Below, piece by piece: positions 1-7,802 of a stretch of 64,000 bases of DNA (position 1 is its first letter; the number at the start of each line of letters is the position of its first letter). This DNA comes from Campylobacter showae (GTDB lineage: Bacteria; Campylobacterota; Campylobacteria; Campylobacterales; Campylobacteraceae). A program made the position numbers and the translations under genes. Location of the stretch: positions 62,001-126,000 of the forward strand of contig NZ_UWOK01000001.1 of assembly GCF_900573985.1 (NCBI RefSeq), read 5' to 3'. A model generated the notes under the pieces. It was not told the DNA's origin, did no database searches, and worked only from the letters and a program-made list of their open reading frames with translations.

Positions 1-1205
1 CCTAGATTTCGCTTTACGACCTTAAAATCATACTTTAAATTTTGCCCTATCACGCAGCCTTTGTAAATTTGCCCTATCGCCCAGGCGGCAAATTTCTCAC
101 TCACCTGCTTTGGCACGCCCAGATACTCGTGCGACACGGGCACGTAGTAGGCCTCCTCGTCGTTAAAACAAAAGCTAAAGCCGACCAGGCGGGCGTTTTG
201 CGTATCGACGTCCGTGGTCTCGGTGTCAAAGGCCACTAGCGTGTCCGCGTCTATATTTGCCAGCAGTCGCTCGATTTCGCTCTCGTCCGTTAGAAGCCGC
301 GCGTTAAAGCCGAGCTTAAATTCCGCGTTTTCGCCCGCGTCTTGGCTGTTTTGCAGCGCTTTTAAAAGACGGTTTAGATCGTATTCTCGCAGAGTGTCGG
401 CGACCTTTACGAGCGGATTTTGCTCGGGGAATTCCGCTCTTTTTAGATCGAGCACGTCAGGCACGTCGTCAAAGAGCGAGGTTAGGCGCTTGCTCAAAAA
501 CGCGCTCTCTCGACCTTCTGCCAGCATACCGCGGATACGTTCGTTTCGCACTAGCGGCAGGTTTTCGTAGATGTTTTCTAGATTGCCAAATTCATTTAAA
601 AGCTTTTTGGCACCCACCGCGCCGATACCTTTGACGCCCGGGATATTATCCGAGCTATCGCCCGCGATCGCAAGAAAATCGCGTATGCAGCTTGGCGGAA
701 CGCCGTATTTTTCGACGCAGCTCGCGCTATCGTGGTCGATCTTGCTTTGGGGACTATAGATGCTTACTTTGCCGTCCTCGATGAGCTGGTAGAGGTCCTT
801 ATCATGCGTCACGATACGTACGAATATATCCCGCTGCTTGCACTCCTTTACGACGCTAGCGATTATGTCGTCGGCCTCGTAGCCTTCGCGGCTCACGGCG
901 GCTAGACCCATTTTTTCTATCATCTCGATACACACGGGCAGCTGCTCTTTTAGCGCGGCGGGCGGCTCGGAGCGGTTGGCTTTGTAGTCCCCCAGGATCT
1001 CGTGGCGCAGCGTTTTGCCCTTGCTATCTAGCGCGAAGATGATATAGTCGCTGGCAAACTCCTGGCGCAGACTCATGATAAAGCTAGCAAAGCCGCTCAC
1101 CATGCCGCTTGGCTTGCCCTCGCGGTTTTTTAGTCCGCTCATCGCGTAGTAAAGTCTGAAAAAAAATCCGAAAGTGTCGATGATCGTTAGCGTTTTTTGG
1201 CTCAT
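1..1205 (-). CDS. polA: DNA polymerase I, N-terminal part (cut by window edge)
   Basis: DNA polymerase I fills gaps and removes RNA primers during replication and excision repair. The gene runs off the left edge, so only about the first 400 residues are present. They contain the 5' nuclease domain (GYEADDIIA, THDKDLYQL, and the DNA-binding stretch GDSSDNIPGVKGIG). The start of the 3'-5' exonuclease domain follows, with AFDTETTDVD near residue 322. The DxE metal-binding pair of a proofreading domain is therefore retained. The ATG at 1205 is preceded by AAGGAT on the minus strand, a good ribosome site. The polymerase domain lies outside the window. Identification is by family motifs and is secure. 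Confidence 0.95.
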   Translation of the reverse strand, partial: MSQKTLTIIDTFGFFFRLYYAMSGLKNREGKPSGMVSGFASFIMSLRQEFASDYIIFALDSKGKTLRHEILGDYKANRSEPPAALKEQLPVCIEMIEKMGLAAVSREGYEADDIIASVVKECKQRDIFVRIVTHDKDLYQLIEDGKVSIYSPQSKIDHDSASCVEKYGVPPSCIRDFLAIAGDSSDNIPGVKGIGAVGAKKLLNEFGNLENIYENLPLVRNERIRGMLAEGRESAFLSKRLTSLFDDVPDVLDLKRAEFPEQNPLVKVADTLREYDLNRLLKALQNSQDAGENAEFKLGFNARLLTDESEIERLLANIDADTLVAFDTETTDVDTQNARLVGFSFCFNDEEAYYVPVSHEYLGVPKQVSEKFAAWAIGQIYKGCVIGQNLKYDFKVVKRNL

Positions 1206-1362
1206 TTTTTATCCTTTTTTTGGGCTAATTTTACAAATTTTAGGCAAAAAAACGGCTGATTTGAGGCAAATTTAAATTTAGCGGCGCGGAGCAAGCGCTG
1301 GAGCAGTCAAATTTGAGTTAAATTTGACGCTAAATTTAAGCGGGTAAATTTAAAAAGTCATC

Positions 1363-1394
1363 AAATTTGAGCGGCTAGCTTACCGCTCAAATTT
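1363..1394 (-). terminator. Hairpin after the TorA-like gene
   Basis: A perfect 12-bp stem, AAATTTGAGCGG with CCGCTCAAATTT, and an 8-nt loop. It lies just downstream of the stop of the molybdoenzyme gene on the minus strand. The outer ends of both arms are the AAATTT hexamer that crowds this gap. No long T-run follows, so termination strength is uncertain. Confidence 0.6.
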
Positions 1395-1407
1395 AAATCA
1401 CAAAAGC

Positions 1408-3861
1408 CTAAGCCTCTATCGTCGCAGGCCTATCAAACGCCGTTACGCTCGGCAGTTCGCCTTTAAATTTCTCGATCTGCACCATGCTCGTGTGCGCGGT
1501 GTTGCTTTGCGATAGCTGGGAGCTAGGCACGTCCTTGGTTAGCACGTTTATGTTGCCGTGTTTGCATAGGCTGCGCTCGCCCCAGACGGCCGGATCGTAC
1601 CATGCGCCCTCGCTCACGATCACGACGTTATCTTGCGCGGTATCGCTTACCAGCGCGCCGCAGAGGATCTCGCCTCGGTCGTTGTATATCCTCACCACGT
1701 CGCCAGTTTTTATGCCGCGCGCCTTTGCCGTGGCGGGGCTAATTAGCGCAGGTTCGCGGTTTGCGATCTCGGCGTAGTTGCGGATGAGCGAGCTGTTTAG
1801 CTGCGAGTGGAGCCTAAATTTAGAGTGCGCGCCGCTGATGGCGATAGGGTACTTGCTCACGTCGCCGCCCAGCCACTCAAACGGTTCCATCCACGTCGCG
1901 TGCGGCGGGCAGTCGGGATAGCCTAGCTTTTCGACCGCCTCAGAGTAGAGCTCGATCTTGCCCGATGGAGTTTTTAGCGCGTTTTTCTCTGGATCAGCGC
2001 GGAAGTCCGCGTAGTTTGTGAAATACCGTTTTTTCTCGTCTACTTGATCAAATTTGACGTAGCCCTTTTGCCAAAACTCCTCAAATTTAGGCATCGCTAC
2101 GCCCATGCCTTCAGCCTTTTGAACTGCATCGGCGTAGATTTCCTTCACCCACTCAAGCTCCGTTTTGCCCTCGCTAAAGGCCTGTTCGTACTCCTCGCCC
2201 CACTGCGCGCAGATGAGCCGCGCTATCTCAAAGTCGCTCTTACTCTCGCCTGCGGGCTTTACTAGCGGCTTAATCGCAAAAAGGTACTCGCTAGTGGAGT
2301 TTGCAAACTCTATGTCCGTGCGCTCGCACTCAAGAGCCGACGGCAGTACGATGTCGCTAAGTCTTGCCGTACTCGTCCAAAACGGCTCTGTGGTGATGAT
2401 CGCTTCGATCTTGCGCATCGCCTCGACCGCGCGGTTGGTGTCGGGGTGGCGAGTGAAGGTCGAGCCGTTGGCGTTAAACATCACGCGGATGTGCGGCATG
2501 ACGTACTTTTTGCCGTTGCGCTCGATTTCTTTGCCCGGCTCCATGATCGCGTCTATGAGCCTGCTGTTTGGTATCTCGTGGTATTTAGCCTTAGCTAGCT
2601 TACCCTGCGGGGCGATGTATTTTTCGTTTACCGCGGGATTAAATGCCTGAAGCTTTGGCGCGATGAAGCTAATGTCGGCGTTTTTATGCATCTGATCGTT
2701 CATCACGTATCCGCGCCCCGTCTTGCCGATATCGCCTAGCATCGCTGCTAGCGCGATGAGCGCCCAGTACGCCATCTCGCCGTGGTGCTGACGCTGTATC
2801 GCGTAGCCTGTAACTATGAGCGTGTCTTTTTTAGCTAGCGTACCCGCTAGCTCTTTTAGCTCCTTTTCGCTCACGCCGCAAATTTTGCTCGCCCATTTTA
2901 GATCCTTTTTCACGCCGTCTTTCGCGCCGGTGAAATACTCTTTAAATTTATCGAACCCGACCGTGTAGCGCTCGATAAATTCCTTGTCGTAAAGCCCGTT
3001 TTCGTAAAGATATTCGCAAAGCCCGATCAGCATCGCCGTATCGGTGCAAGGGCGCACGGCAAGATAATCCGCGCCGAAATATTCCGCCGTTTCGTTGCGG
3101 TAGACGTCCACGCTGTAAATTTTCATCTCGCCTTTTTTAAATTTATCCTTCATAATATCGTAGTAGGCGTAGGAGTTGTGCATCGGCACGCCTATAGCGA
3201 TCTTGTTTGAGACGACGGGATTCGTGCCCCAAAATACGATCGTTTTGGCCTCCTTTACCACGCCCTCCCAGCGCGTAGGATTATGCGTCGGATCGATCGA
3301 GCCCGTCACATGAGGCAAAAAAGCCGTCGCCGCGCCGTATGAGTAGCCGCCAAGCTCGCTCACGTAGCCTCCTAGCGCGTTTAGCATGCGCTTTGCGGTG
3401 CGCTGCGAGTGACCGACCTTGCCGAGGCTACCCCACTGATAAAGCTGCCCGTAAATGGCCTCCGAGCCGTATTTGTCGAAGTTTTCTTTTAAAATTTTAG
3501 CGCTTAGCTTTATCGCCTTGTCCCAGCTAACGCGCACGAAGGGCTCTTTACCGCGAAGCTGCGGCTTTGGATCTGCAGGACTAGCCAGGAAGCTTTTGCG
3601 CACGTAGGGGTATTTCACGCGCGTTTCGTTTTGGATGTGATCGCTTAGGGCGTTGTTTAGCACCGTAGGCATCGCATCGCCCTCGAATGGCTCAGTACCA
3701 ACGACCCTGCCGCCGATGGTTTGGACGTAAAACGCGCCGAATTTATTCGCGCAAAGCCCCATCTGCTCGTCAAATATCGCCTGCGCCGCCGCGTTAAATT
3801 GCTTTGCCTGCGCTGAAGCCGCAGCTAGCGCGCCTAGTTTTAGAAAATCTCGTCTTTTCAT
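1408..3861 (-). CDS. TorA/BisC-type molybdopterin oxidoreductase (TMAO/DMSO/biotin-sulfoxide reductase family), Tat-exported
   Basis: An 817-residue periplasmic molybdoenzyme of the DMSO reductase family, serine-ligated TorA/DorA/BisC branch. It begins MKRRDFLKLGALAAASAQA, a twin-arginine signal, so it is folded with its cofactor in the cytoplasm and exported by Tat. There is no N-terminal Cys cluster for an iron-sulfur centre. The GGYSYGAA stretch near residue 174 matches the position of the serine that ligates molybdenum. The C-terminal region has the molydopterin-dinucleotide-binding part (ARGIKTGDVVRIYNDRGEI). Substrate cannot be told from sequence: TMAO, DMSO and methionine or biotin sulfoxide are all possible. 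No TorC-type cytochrome or TorD chaperone gene lies beside it in this window. C. jejuni has a related enzyme (Cj0264c) next to a cytochrome. Confidence 0.88.
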   Translation of the reverse strand: MKRRDFLKLGALAAASAQAKQFNAAAQAIFDEQMGLCANKFGAFYVQTIGGRVVGTEPFEGDAMPTVLNNALSDHIQNETRVKYPYVRKSFLASPADPKPQLRGKEPFVRVSWDKAIKLSAKILKENFDKYGSEAIYGQLYQWGSLGKVGHSQRTAKRMLNALGGYVSELGGYSYGAATAFLPHVTGSIDPTHNPTRWEGVVKEAKTIVFWGTNPVVSNKIAIGVPMHNSYAYYDIMKDKFKKGEMKIYSVDVYRNETAEYFGADYLAVRPCTDTAMLIGLCEYLYENGLYDKEFIERYTVGFDKFKEYFTGAKDGVKKDLKWASKICGVSEKELKELAGTLAKKDTLIVTGYAIQRQHHGEMAYWALIALAAMLGDIGKTGRGYVMNDQMHKNADISFIAPKLQAFNPAVNEKYIAPQGKLAKAKYHEIPNSRLIDAIMEPGKEIERNGKKYVMPHIRVMFNANGSTFTRHPDTNRAVEAMRKIEAIITTEPFWTSTARLSDIVLPSALECERTDIEFANSTSEYLFAIKPLVKPAGESKSDFEIARLICAQWGEEYEQAFSEGKTELEWVKEIYADAVQKAEGMGVAMPKFEEFWQKGYVKFDQVDEKKRYFTNYADFRADPEKNALKTPSGKIELYSEAVEKLGYPDCPPHATWMEPFEWLGGDVSKYPIAISGAHSKFRLHSQLNSSLIRNYAEIANREPALISPATAKARGIKTGDVVRIYNDRGEILCGALVSDTAQDNVVIVSEGAWYDPAVWGERSLCKHGNINVLTKDVPSSQLSQSNTAHTSMVQIEKFKGELPSVTAFDRPATIEA

Positions 3862-4084
3862 GATTCTGCCTTAAATTTAAATTTGGTGGTTGATTTGGTT
3901 TAAATTTAGCGGAATTTATGTGGTTAAGTTTTGCATCGTTTGCCTTTTAACGTATTACGCGACCTCGCGTCTTGGCGGTGATTTTACGAAATTTAGGCTT
4001 AATTCTCGTTTTAAAAGCCGTTTTAAAAATAGCGTAAATTTAGGCCAAATTTGATAATATTTCATCAAAATTTAAAGGAAGCAA

Positions 4085-4654
4085 ATGTCAAATTTGAAAG
4101 CCGAATTTGAGCTAAAGCCTAGCGCCGAGTATAAAGCTATGACGCGCGAGGTGGGAAAGATCGTTTATAAAGGCGATAAATTTATGCGAAACATACATAT
4201 ATGCGACTTTACGGCGTCGGCTCTTGGCATGTTTTTTATCACGCTTTTGTGCGTCAAATTTTACTTCAGGGAGCTTAGCGACTTGCTTAGGGATTACGGT
4301 TTTAGCGGCGTGGAAAATCTAGCCTACCTATCGTGGATGGCCGCGTTTTTTACTCTGCTTTACGCTACTGGGCTGCGGCCTTGGCTGCTTACTCGCGCGC
4401 TGATAAATAAAGCAAACTACGGCGAATTCGGACCAAAAAGCGTGATCTTAGAGGATGGGTTTTTCGTGCAAAAAAGCAAATTCGGCGAGGGCAGATATTT
4501 TTATAACGTCATCAGCGACGCCCGCTATGTCGGTAGTTTCGTCGTCGTTATCATCGCAAACTCCATGTTTTGCGCCGTGCCGCGAGAGGCTTTCGCAGAC
4601 GACGGAGCGGAGTTTTTAAGCGAGATAAAAAAGCGCGCGGGACTAGACGCGTAA
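4085..4654 (+). CDS. Two-TM membrane protein with YcxB-like C-terminal domain
   Basis: A 189-residue protein with two predicted membrane segments (about residues 45-62 and 83-100). A soluble C-terminal part follows, reading LEDGFFVQKSKFGEGRYFYN then VISDARYVGSFVVVIIANS. That pattern of short beta strands after a two-helix hairpin is typical of the YcxB-like family, whose function is unknown. The start ATG follows AAAGGAAGC. It sits 20 bp upstream of the zinc-motif membrane protein in the same direction, so the two are probably co-transcribed. The family assignment is by general resemblance and is moderate. Confidence 0.6.
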   Translation: MSNLKAEFELKPSAEYKAMTREVGKIVYKGDKFMRNIHICDFTASALGMFFITLLCVKFYFRELSDLLRDYGFSGVENLAYLSWMAAFFTLLYATGLRPWLLTRALINKANYGEFGPKSVILEDGFFVQKSKFGEGRYFYNVISDARYVGSFVVVIIANSMFCAVPREAFADDGAEFLSEIKKRAGLDA

Positions 4655-4674
4655 AATCAAATTTAGGATTTAAA

Positions 4675-6591
4675 ATGAGCGAATTTGACGAGCTAAGTTT
4701 ACACGAGCCGTTTTTAAAAGGGCTGCGCAATCTAATAAACGGCAACCAAGCTAAGCCTGAGGATTTGGTAGAAATTTCGCACGAAATTTTTGATTTTGAA
4801 GCGATGGCGACCGTGACGTGGGAGTTTTACGGCAAGCGCGAAGAGAGCAAAATCGCAGGCGGCGCAAAAGAGCAGATACACTTCGGCGACGACGTGCGTG
4901 GCTACGAAAATCACGCCAGAGAGTGCTTGCTGCAGGCTAGAGATAGCGCCGATTTGCACGAAATTTTACTCGCCGAACTACGCCAAAACGCAAACGAGGC
5001 CGTCGCAAAATCAGGCGGCGCGGTTAGGTATTACGACTTTAAGCCCTTTAGCATGAGCGAGCGCTGCGACAACTGCGGCGGCGACGGGCAGACTCGCTGC
5101 GGCGAGTGCGGCGGACGAGGTAAAAAAACCTGCTCTAGCTGCGGCGGACGCGGACGACAAAGCTGCTCCACGTGCGGAGGCAGCGGCGGCGTAAATCGCC
5201 CTCACACGCAGTATAACTCGGACGGCAGCACCTACGTGACGTATCGCTACGAGAGCTGTTCGTCATGCGGCAGCAGCGGCTCAAACACCTGCTACGGCTG
5301 CTCGGGATCGGGCACGGTTAGGTGCGGCGGATGCGGGGGATTAGGCTACGTGCAGTGCGCCGAGTGTAGCGGTCACGGATACTTTACTACGATAGCAAAC
5401 ATCGGCACCTACGCGAAACCCAGCGTAAATTTACGCATAAAATCGCGCGCCTACGCCGACGAGCTTTTGGACTTTTTATGCGCTCGCAGCTGTAAATTTC
5501 TCTCGCAAACGATACCGTTTTATCAAGACGAAGAGAGCGGCGACGAGAGCTCGCACCTGTTTTCTTACGTAGGTTCTAGCGCGATAACGAGGCTAAATTT
5601 TATACTGCTAGGCAAGGAGTACGAGGCGGTGGGCTTTAGCAACCCACCCTACGCCTTTATCAGGCCGCCCTTTTTCGACGATCTTTTCGCAGACGAGATT
5701 TCTATGCTAGAAAAGATCGACGCCGACGGCAAGATAACTAGGCGCGAGGCGTTTAAATTTTTCACGCGCTACTGCTCGCAGCCAGCTCTAGACTCCGCGC
5801 TAAAGCGTATAGCTAAAACAGGCGGCGCGCAAACCGAGGCCGCAAACGCCGTGATAGAGGCCTGCGAAGGCTACGTCTCAAGGAGCGCGGCGAGCAAGCT
5901 AGGCGATACGATGAAAAAATGCCTGGATAAAATCTCTCCCGTTTACTCGCCTGCGGTTTGGTTCGGGCTAGGCTCTGTGTTTTGGCTGATTGCGCTAGTT
6001 TTTACGGCGGGATTTTTGGGCGAAAATTTAGCCGAGCGCTACATTATGTCGCCTATTTATACGATTGTATTTTTAGCCCTTTGCGCGGGCGTTGCCTTGT
6101 GCGTCTTGGCGCCTCTTAGCGCGCTGGTTACGCTGATTCGCCGCAGCTCCGTGCCCAAAGAGTACCGCCAAAGCATGCGAAACAAAGAGGCTTTTTCGCT
6201 GTTTTTTAAAATTTTAGCGGGCTTTGGAGCAGTCGGCGCGATCTATGGCGCGATATCTAGTTTTGGTTACGCTCCGACTCTTATGCAGCTTGACGAGCGT
6301 TTTGAGGCATCGCGCAGCCTGGAGGCTAAATTTCGCGAGATGACGGCTAAATTTGACGGCTCAAACGAGACCGCACACGAAGCAAACTCCACCGCCGCCG
6401 CTAAAACCGCGCCGCAGATGACGCAAAAAGAGAAAATTTTATACGTGCAAAAGGCTATCGGCGTCAAAGCCGACGGCATCATGGGCGCGCGCACGCTAAA
6501 AAAGGCGCAGGAGTTTTTTGACGCAAATTTGACGAACGCGGATGAAATTTACGAAGCCGTAAAAGCAAAAGAAGCAAGCCGCGCAAAGTGA
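4675..6591 (+). CDS. Membrane protein with eight CxxCxGxG zinc motifs and a peptidoglycan-binding-like tail
   Basis: A 638-residue protein of unknown function. Residues 131-235 hold eight CxxCxGxG motifs, arranged as two blocks of four (131-171 and 195-235) split by about 23 residues. Each block has the count and spacing of one DnaJ-type zinc domain, but there is no J domain. Residues 347-358 (KIDADGKITRRE) look like a degenerate EF-hand loop with the first ligand missing. Three membrane segments lie near 427-447, 462-488 and 508-528. The C-terminus (about 582-618, QKAIGVKADGIMGARTLKKA) resembles a PG_binding_1 repeat. The start chosen is ATG 4675 after AGGATTT; an upstream ATG at 4570 in the same frame would overlap the preceding gene by 85 bp and is less likely. 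Domain readings are visual. Confidence 0.65.
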   Translation: MSEFDELSLHEPFLKGLRNLINGNQAKPEDLVEISHEIFDFEAMATVTWEFYGKREESKIAGGAKEQIHFGDDVRGYENHARECLLQARDSADLHEILLAELRQNANEAVAKSGGAVRYYDFKPFSMSERCDNCGGDGQTRCGECGGRGKKTCSSCGGRGRQSCSTCGGSGGVNRPHTQYNSDGSTYVTYRYESCSSCGSSGSNTCYGCSGSGTVRCGGCGGLGYVQCAECSGHGYFTTIANIGTYAKPSVNLRIKSRAYADELLDFLCARSCKFLSQTIPFYQDEESGDESSHLFSYVGSSAITRLNFILLGKEYEAVGFSNPPYAFIRPPFFDDLFADEISMLEKIDADGKITRREAFKFFTRYCSQPALDSALKRIAKTGGAQTEAANAVIEACEGYVSRSAASKLGDTMKKCLDKISPVYSPAVWFGLGSVFWLIALVFTAGFLGENLAERYIMSPIYTIVFLALCAGVALCVLAPLSALVTLIRRSSVPKEYRQSMRNKEAFSLFFKILAGFGAVGAIYGAISSFGYAPTLMQLDERFEASRSLEAKFREMTAKFDGSNETAHEANSTAAAKTAPQMTQKEKILYVQKAIGVKADGIMGARTLKKAQEFFDANLTNADEIYEAVKAKEASRAK

Positions 6592-6620
6592 TTGATTATA
6601 ACTCATTTTAGGAGGACGAA

Positions 6621-6956
6621 ATGCCGAAAATCAACTGGGACGGAAGGTCTGCGGGCAACGGCGCTTGGGTATACGAAGGCAACGAGCTAAAGCCAAAATA
6701 CGGCGCAACCACGCACAATACCTTTGAATTTGACGGCGGGGTGCTAAAGCCCAAAACAGGAGCCAACTCCTCTAACACCTTTGAGTTTGACGGGAGAAAA
6801 ATAAAACCCAAATACGGCGCAAACTCAAGCAACACTTGGGTTATACAAGGCAATGTCGTCAAGCCCGATTTTGGCTCAAACTCGAGCAACACCTACGAAA
6901 TAAACGGAGCTCCTATCGCCGTCATAATAGGGCAAGTCTGCCTAAAATTGTGGTAG
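6621..6956 (+). CDS. Small protein of tandem 19-residue repeats (beta-flower-like)
   Basis: A 111-residue protein built almost entirely from four successive 19-residue units beginning at about residue 19. Each follows the pattern G-x-x-[LIV]-K-P-x-[YFT]-G-[AS]-x-[ST]-x-N-T-[FWY]-x-[FI]-x, for example GRKIKPKYGANSSNTWVIQ. A non-repeated C-terminal strand, APIAVIIGQVCLKLW, follows. There is no signal peptide or membrane segment. The alternating hydrophobic pattern with one turn per unit suggests a small closed beta structure. The annotated '4-fold beta flower' proteins are the nearest family I can think of, but this is only a suggestion. RBS AGGAGG lies 8 nt before the ATG. It is 29 bp after the zinc-motif gene and probably shares its transcript. 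Confidence 0.6.
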   Translation: MPKINWDGRSAGNGAWVYEGNELKPKYGATTHNTFEFDGGVLKPKTGANSSNTFEFDGRKIKPKYGANSSNTWVIQGNVVKPDFGSNSSNTYEINGAPIAVIIGQVCLKLW

Positions 6957-7071
6957 CGCGGGGCAAAACGAGCCGTTTGTTTTAAAAATTACGATTTTGG
7001 CGCGCAGCGCGGTAAATTTGACTCGGCTTATATTTGGCCGTCAAATTTTAGCGGCCGCCGCAAGCTAAATT

Positions 7072-7671
7072 TTAAAACAACTCCGCGTTTTTGTCGCTAT
7101 TGTAGACATACTCCATCGTCCGAGCGATCCTCTGTGCTTCGTCCCGTCCGTGCATGTCGGCGATAAAACCCAGAGCCTCGTCGATACCCGCACTCACGCC
7201 CGAGCTAGTGTAAAATTTCCCGCTAACGCACCACCTGGCTGCACGCACCCAGCGCACGCTAGGAGCCTCCAAGATCGCCCACTGCCATGATAGTTTATTA
7301 CTCGTAGCTTCTATGTCGTCCAAAAGCCCTGTTTTAGCTAGCAGACACGAGCCCGTGCATACCGTGATCACGTACTCGTGTCTGCGCGCTAGCTCGCCCA
7401 GAGCCGCGATAAACTCGCCCTCATGCGCAAGCTCTCTAGCCGCAAAACCGCCCGGCACGAGCAAAACGTCAAATTTGGCGATCTCGCTTAGCTTTCGCGT
7501 CCAAATTTTAGCATTCGTACTGCTGCCCACGAGCCCGCCAGTAGCCGAGAAATACTCTATCTCATAGCACTTTCGCCCGTCATCCAGCGCCCGAGATAGC
7601 GCCTCGGCCGGCCCCAGCGCGTCCATAGTAGTAAATCTCTCAAACAGCAAAACATTCACAGCCTTCATCAC
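7072..7671 (-). CDS. DJ-1/PfpI family protein (glutamine amidotransferase-like)
   Basis: A 199-residue protein of the DJ-1/PfpI superfamily. The nucleophile elbow is VCTGSCLLAKTG with the reactive Cys at 105. The upstream acidic partner is in the FDVLLVPGG region, and TSSGVSAGIDEALGFIA follows as in PfpI-type and isonitrile-hydratase-like members. These act as stress hydrolases, deglycases or regulators; sequence alone does not tell which. There is no helix-turn-helix tail, so it is not an AraC-type fusion. It is a single gene on the minus strand, divergent from fhs, with start ATG 7671; a second Met follows at once. Confidence 0.85.
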   Translation of the reverse strand: MMKAVNVLLFERFTTMDALGPAEALSRALDDGRKCYEIEYFSATGGLVGSSTNAKIWTRKLSEIAKFDVLLVPGGFAARELAHEGEFIAALGELARRHEYVITVCTGSCLLAKTGLLDDIEATSNKLSWQWAILEAPSVRWVRAARWCVSGKFYTSSGVSAGIDEALGFIADMHGRDEAQRIARTMEYVYNSDKNAELF

Positions 7672-7802
7672 GATCCTTTGTCAAATTTTAGTTTCAAATT
7701 TAGCCCAAATTTGATTACGAGCGGCTAAAATTTAATGAGACTTTTCGCATTTGCGAGGTAAAATTACAAAATCATTTTAAATCAAATTTTTAAGGAAAAA
7801 CG

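Noticed and set aside
2165..2650. Long plus-strand frame opposite the molybdoenzyme gene
   Set aside because: Antisense shadow of a well-identified gene; Ser/Arg-rich with no motif.
4570..4674. Upstream extension of the zinc-motif protein
   Set aside because: The added 35 residues are Arg-rich translation of the preceding gene in another frame; ATG 4675 has the better ribosome site.
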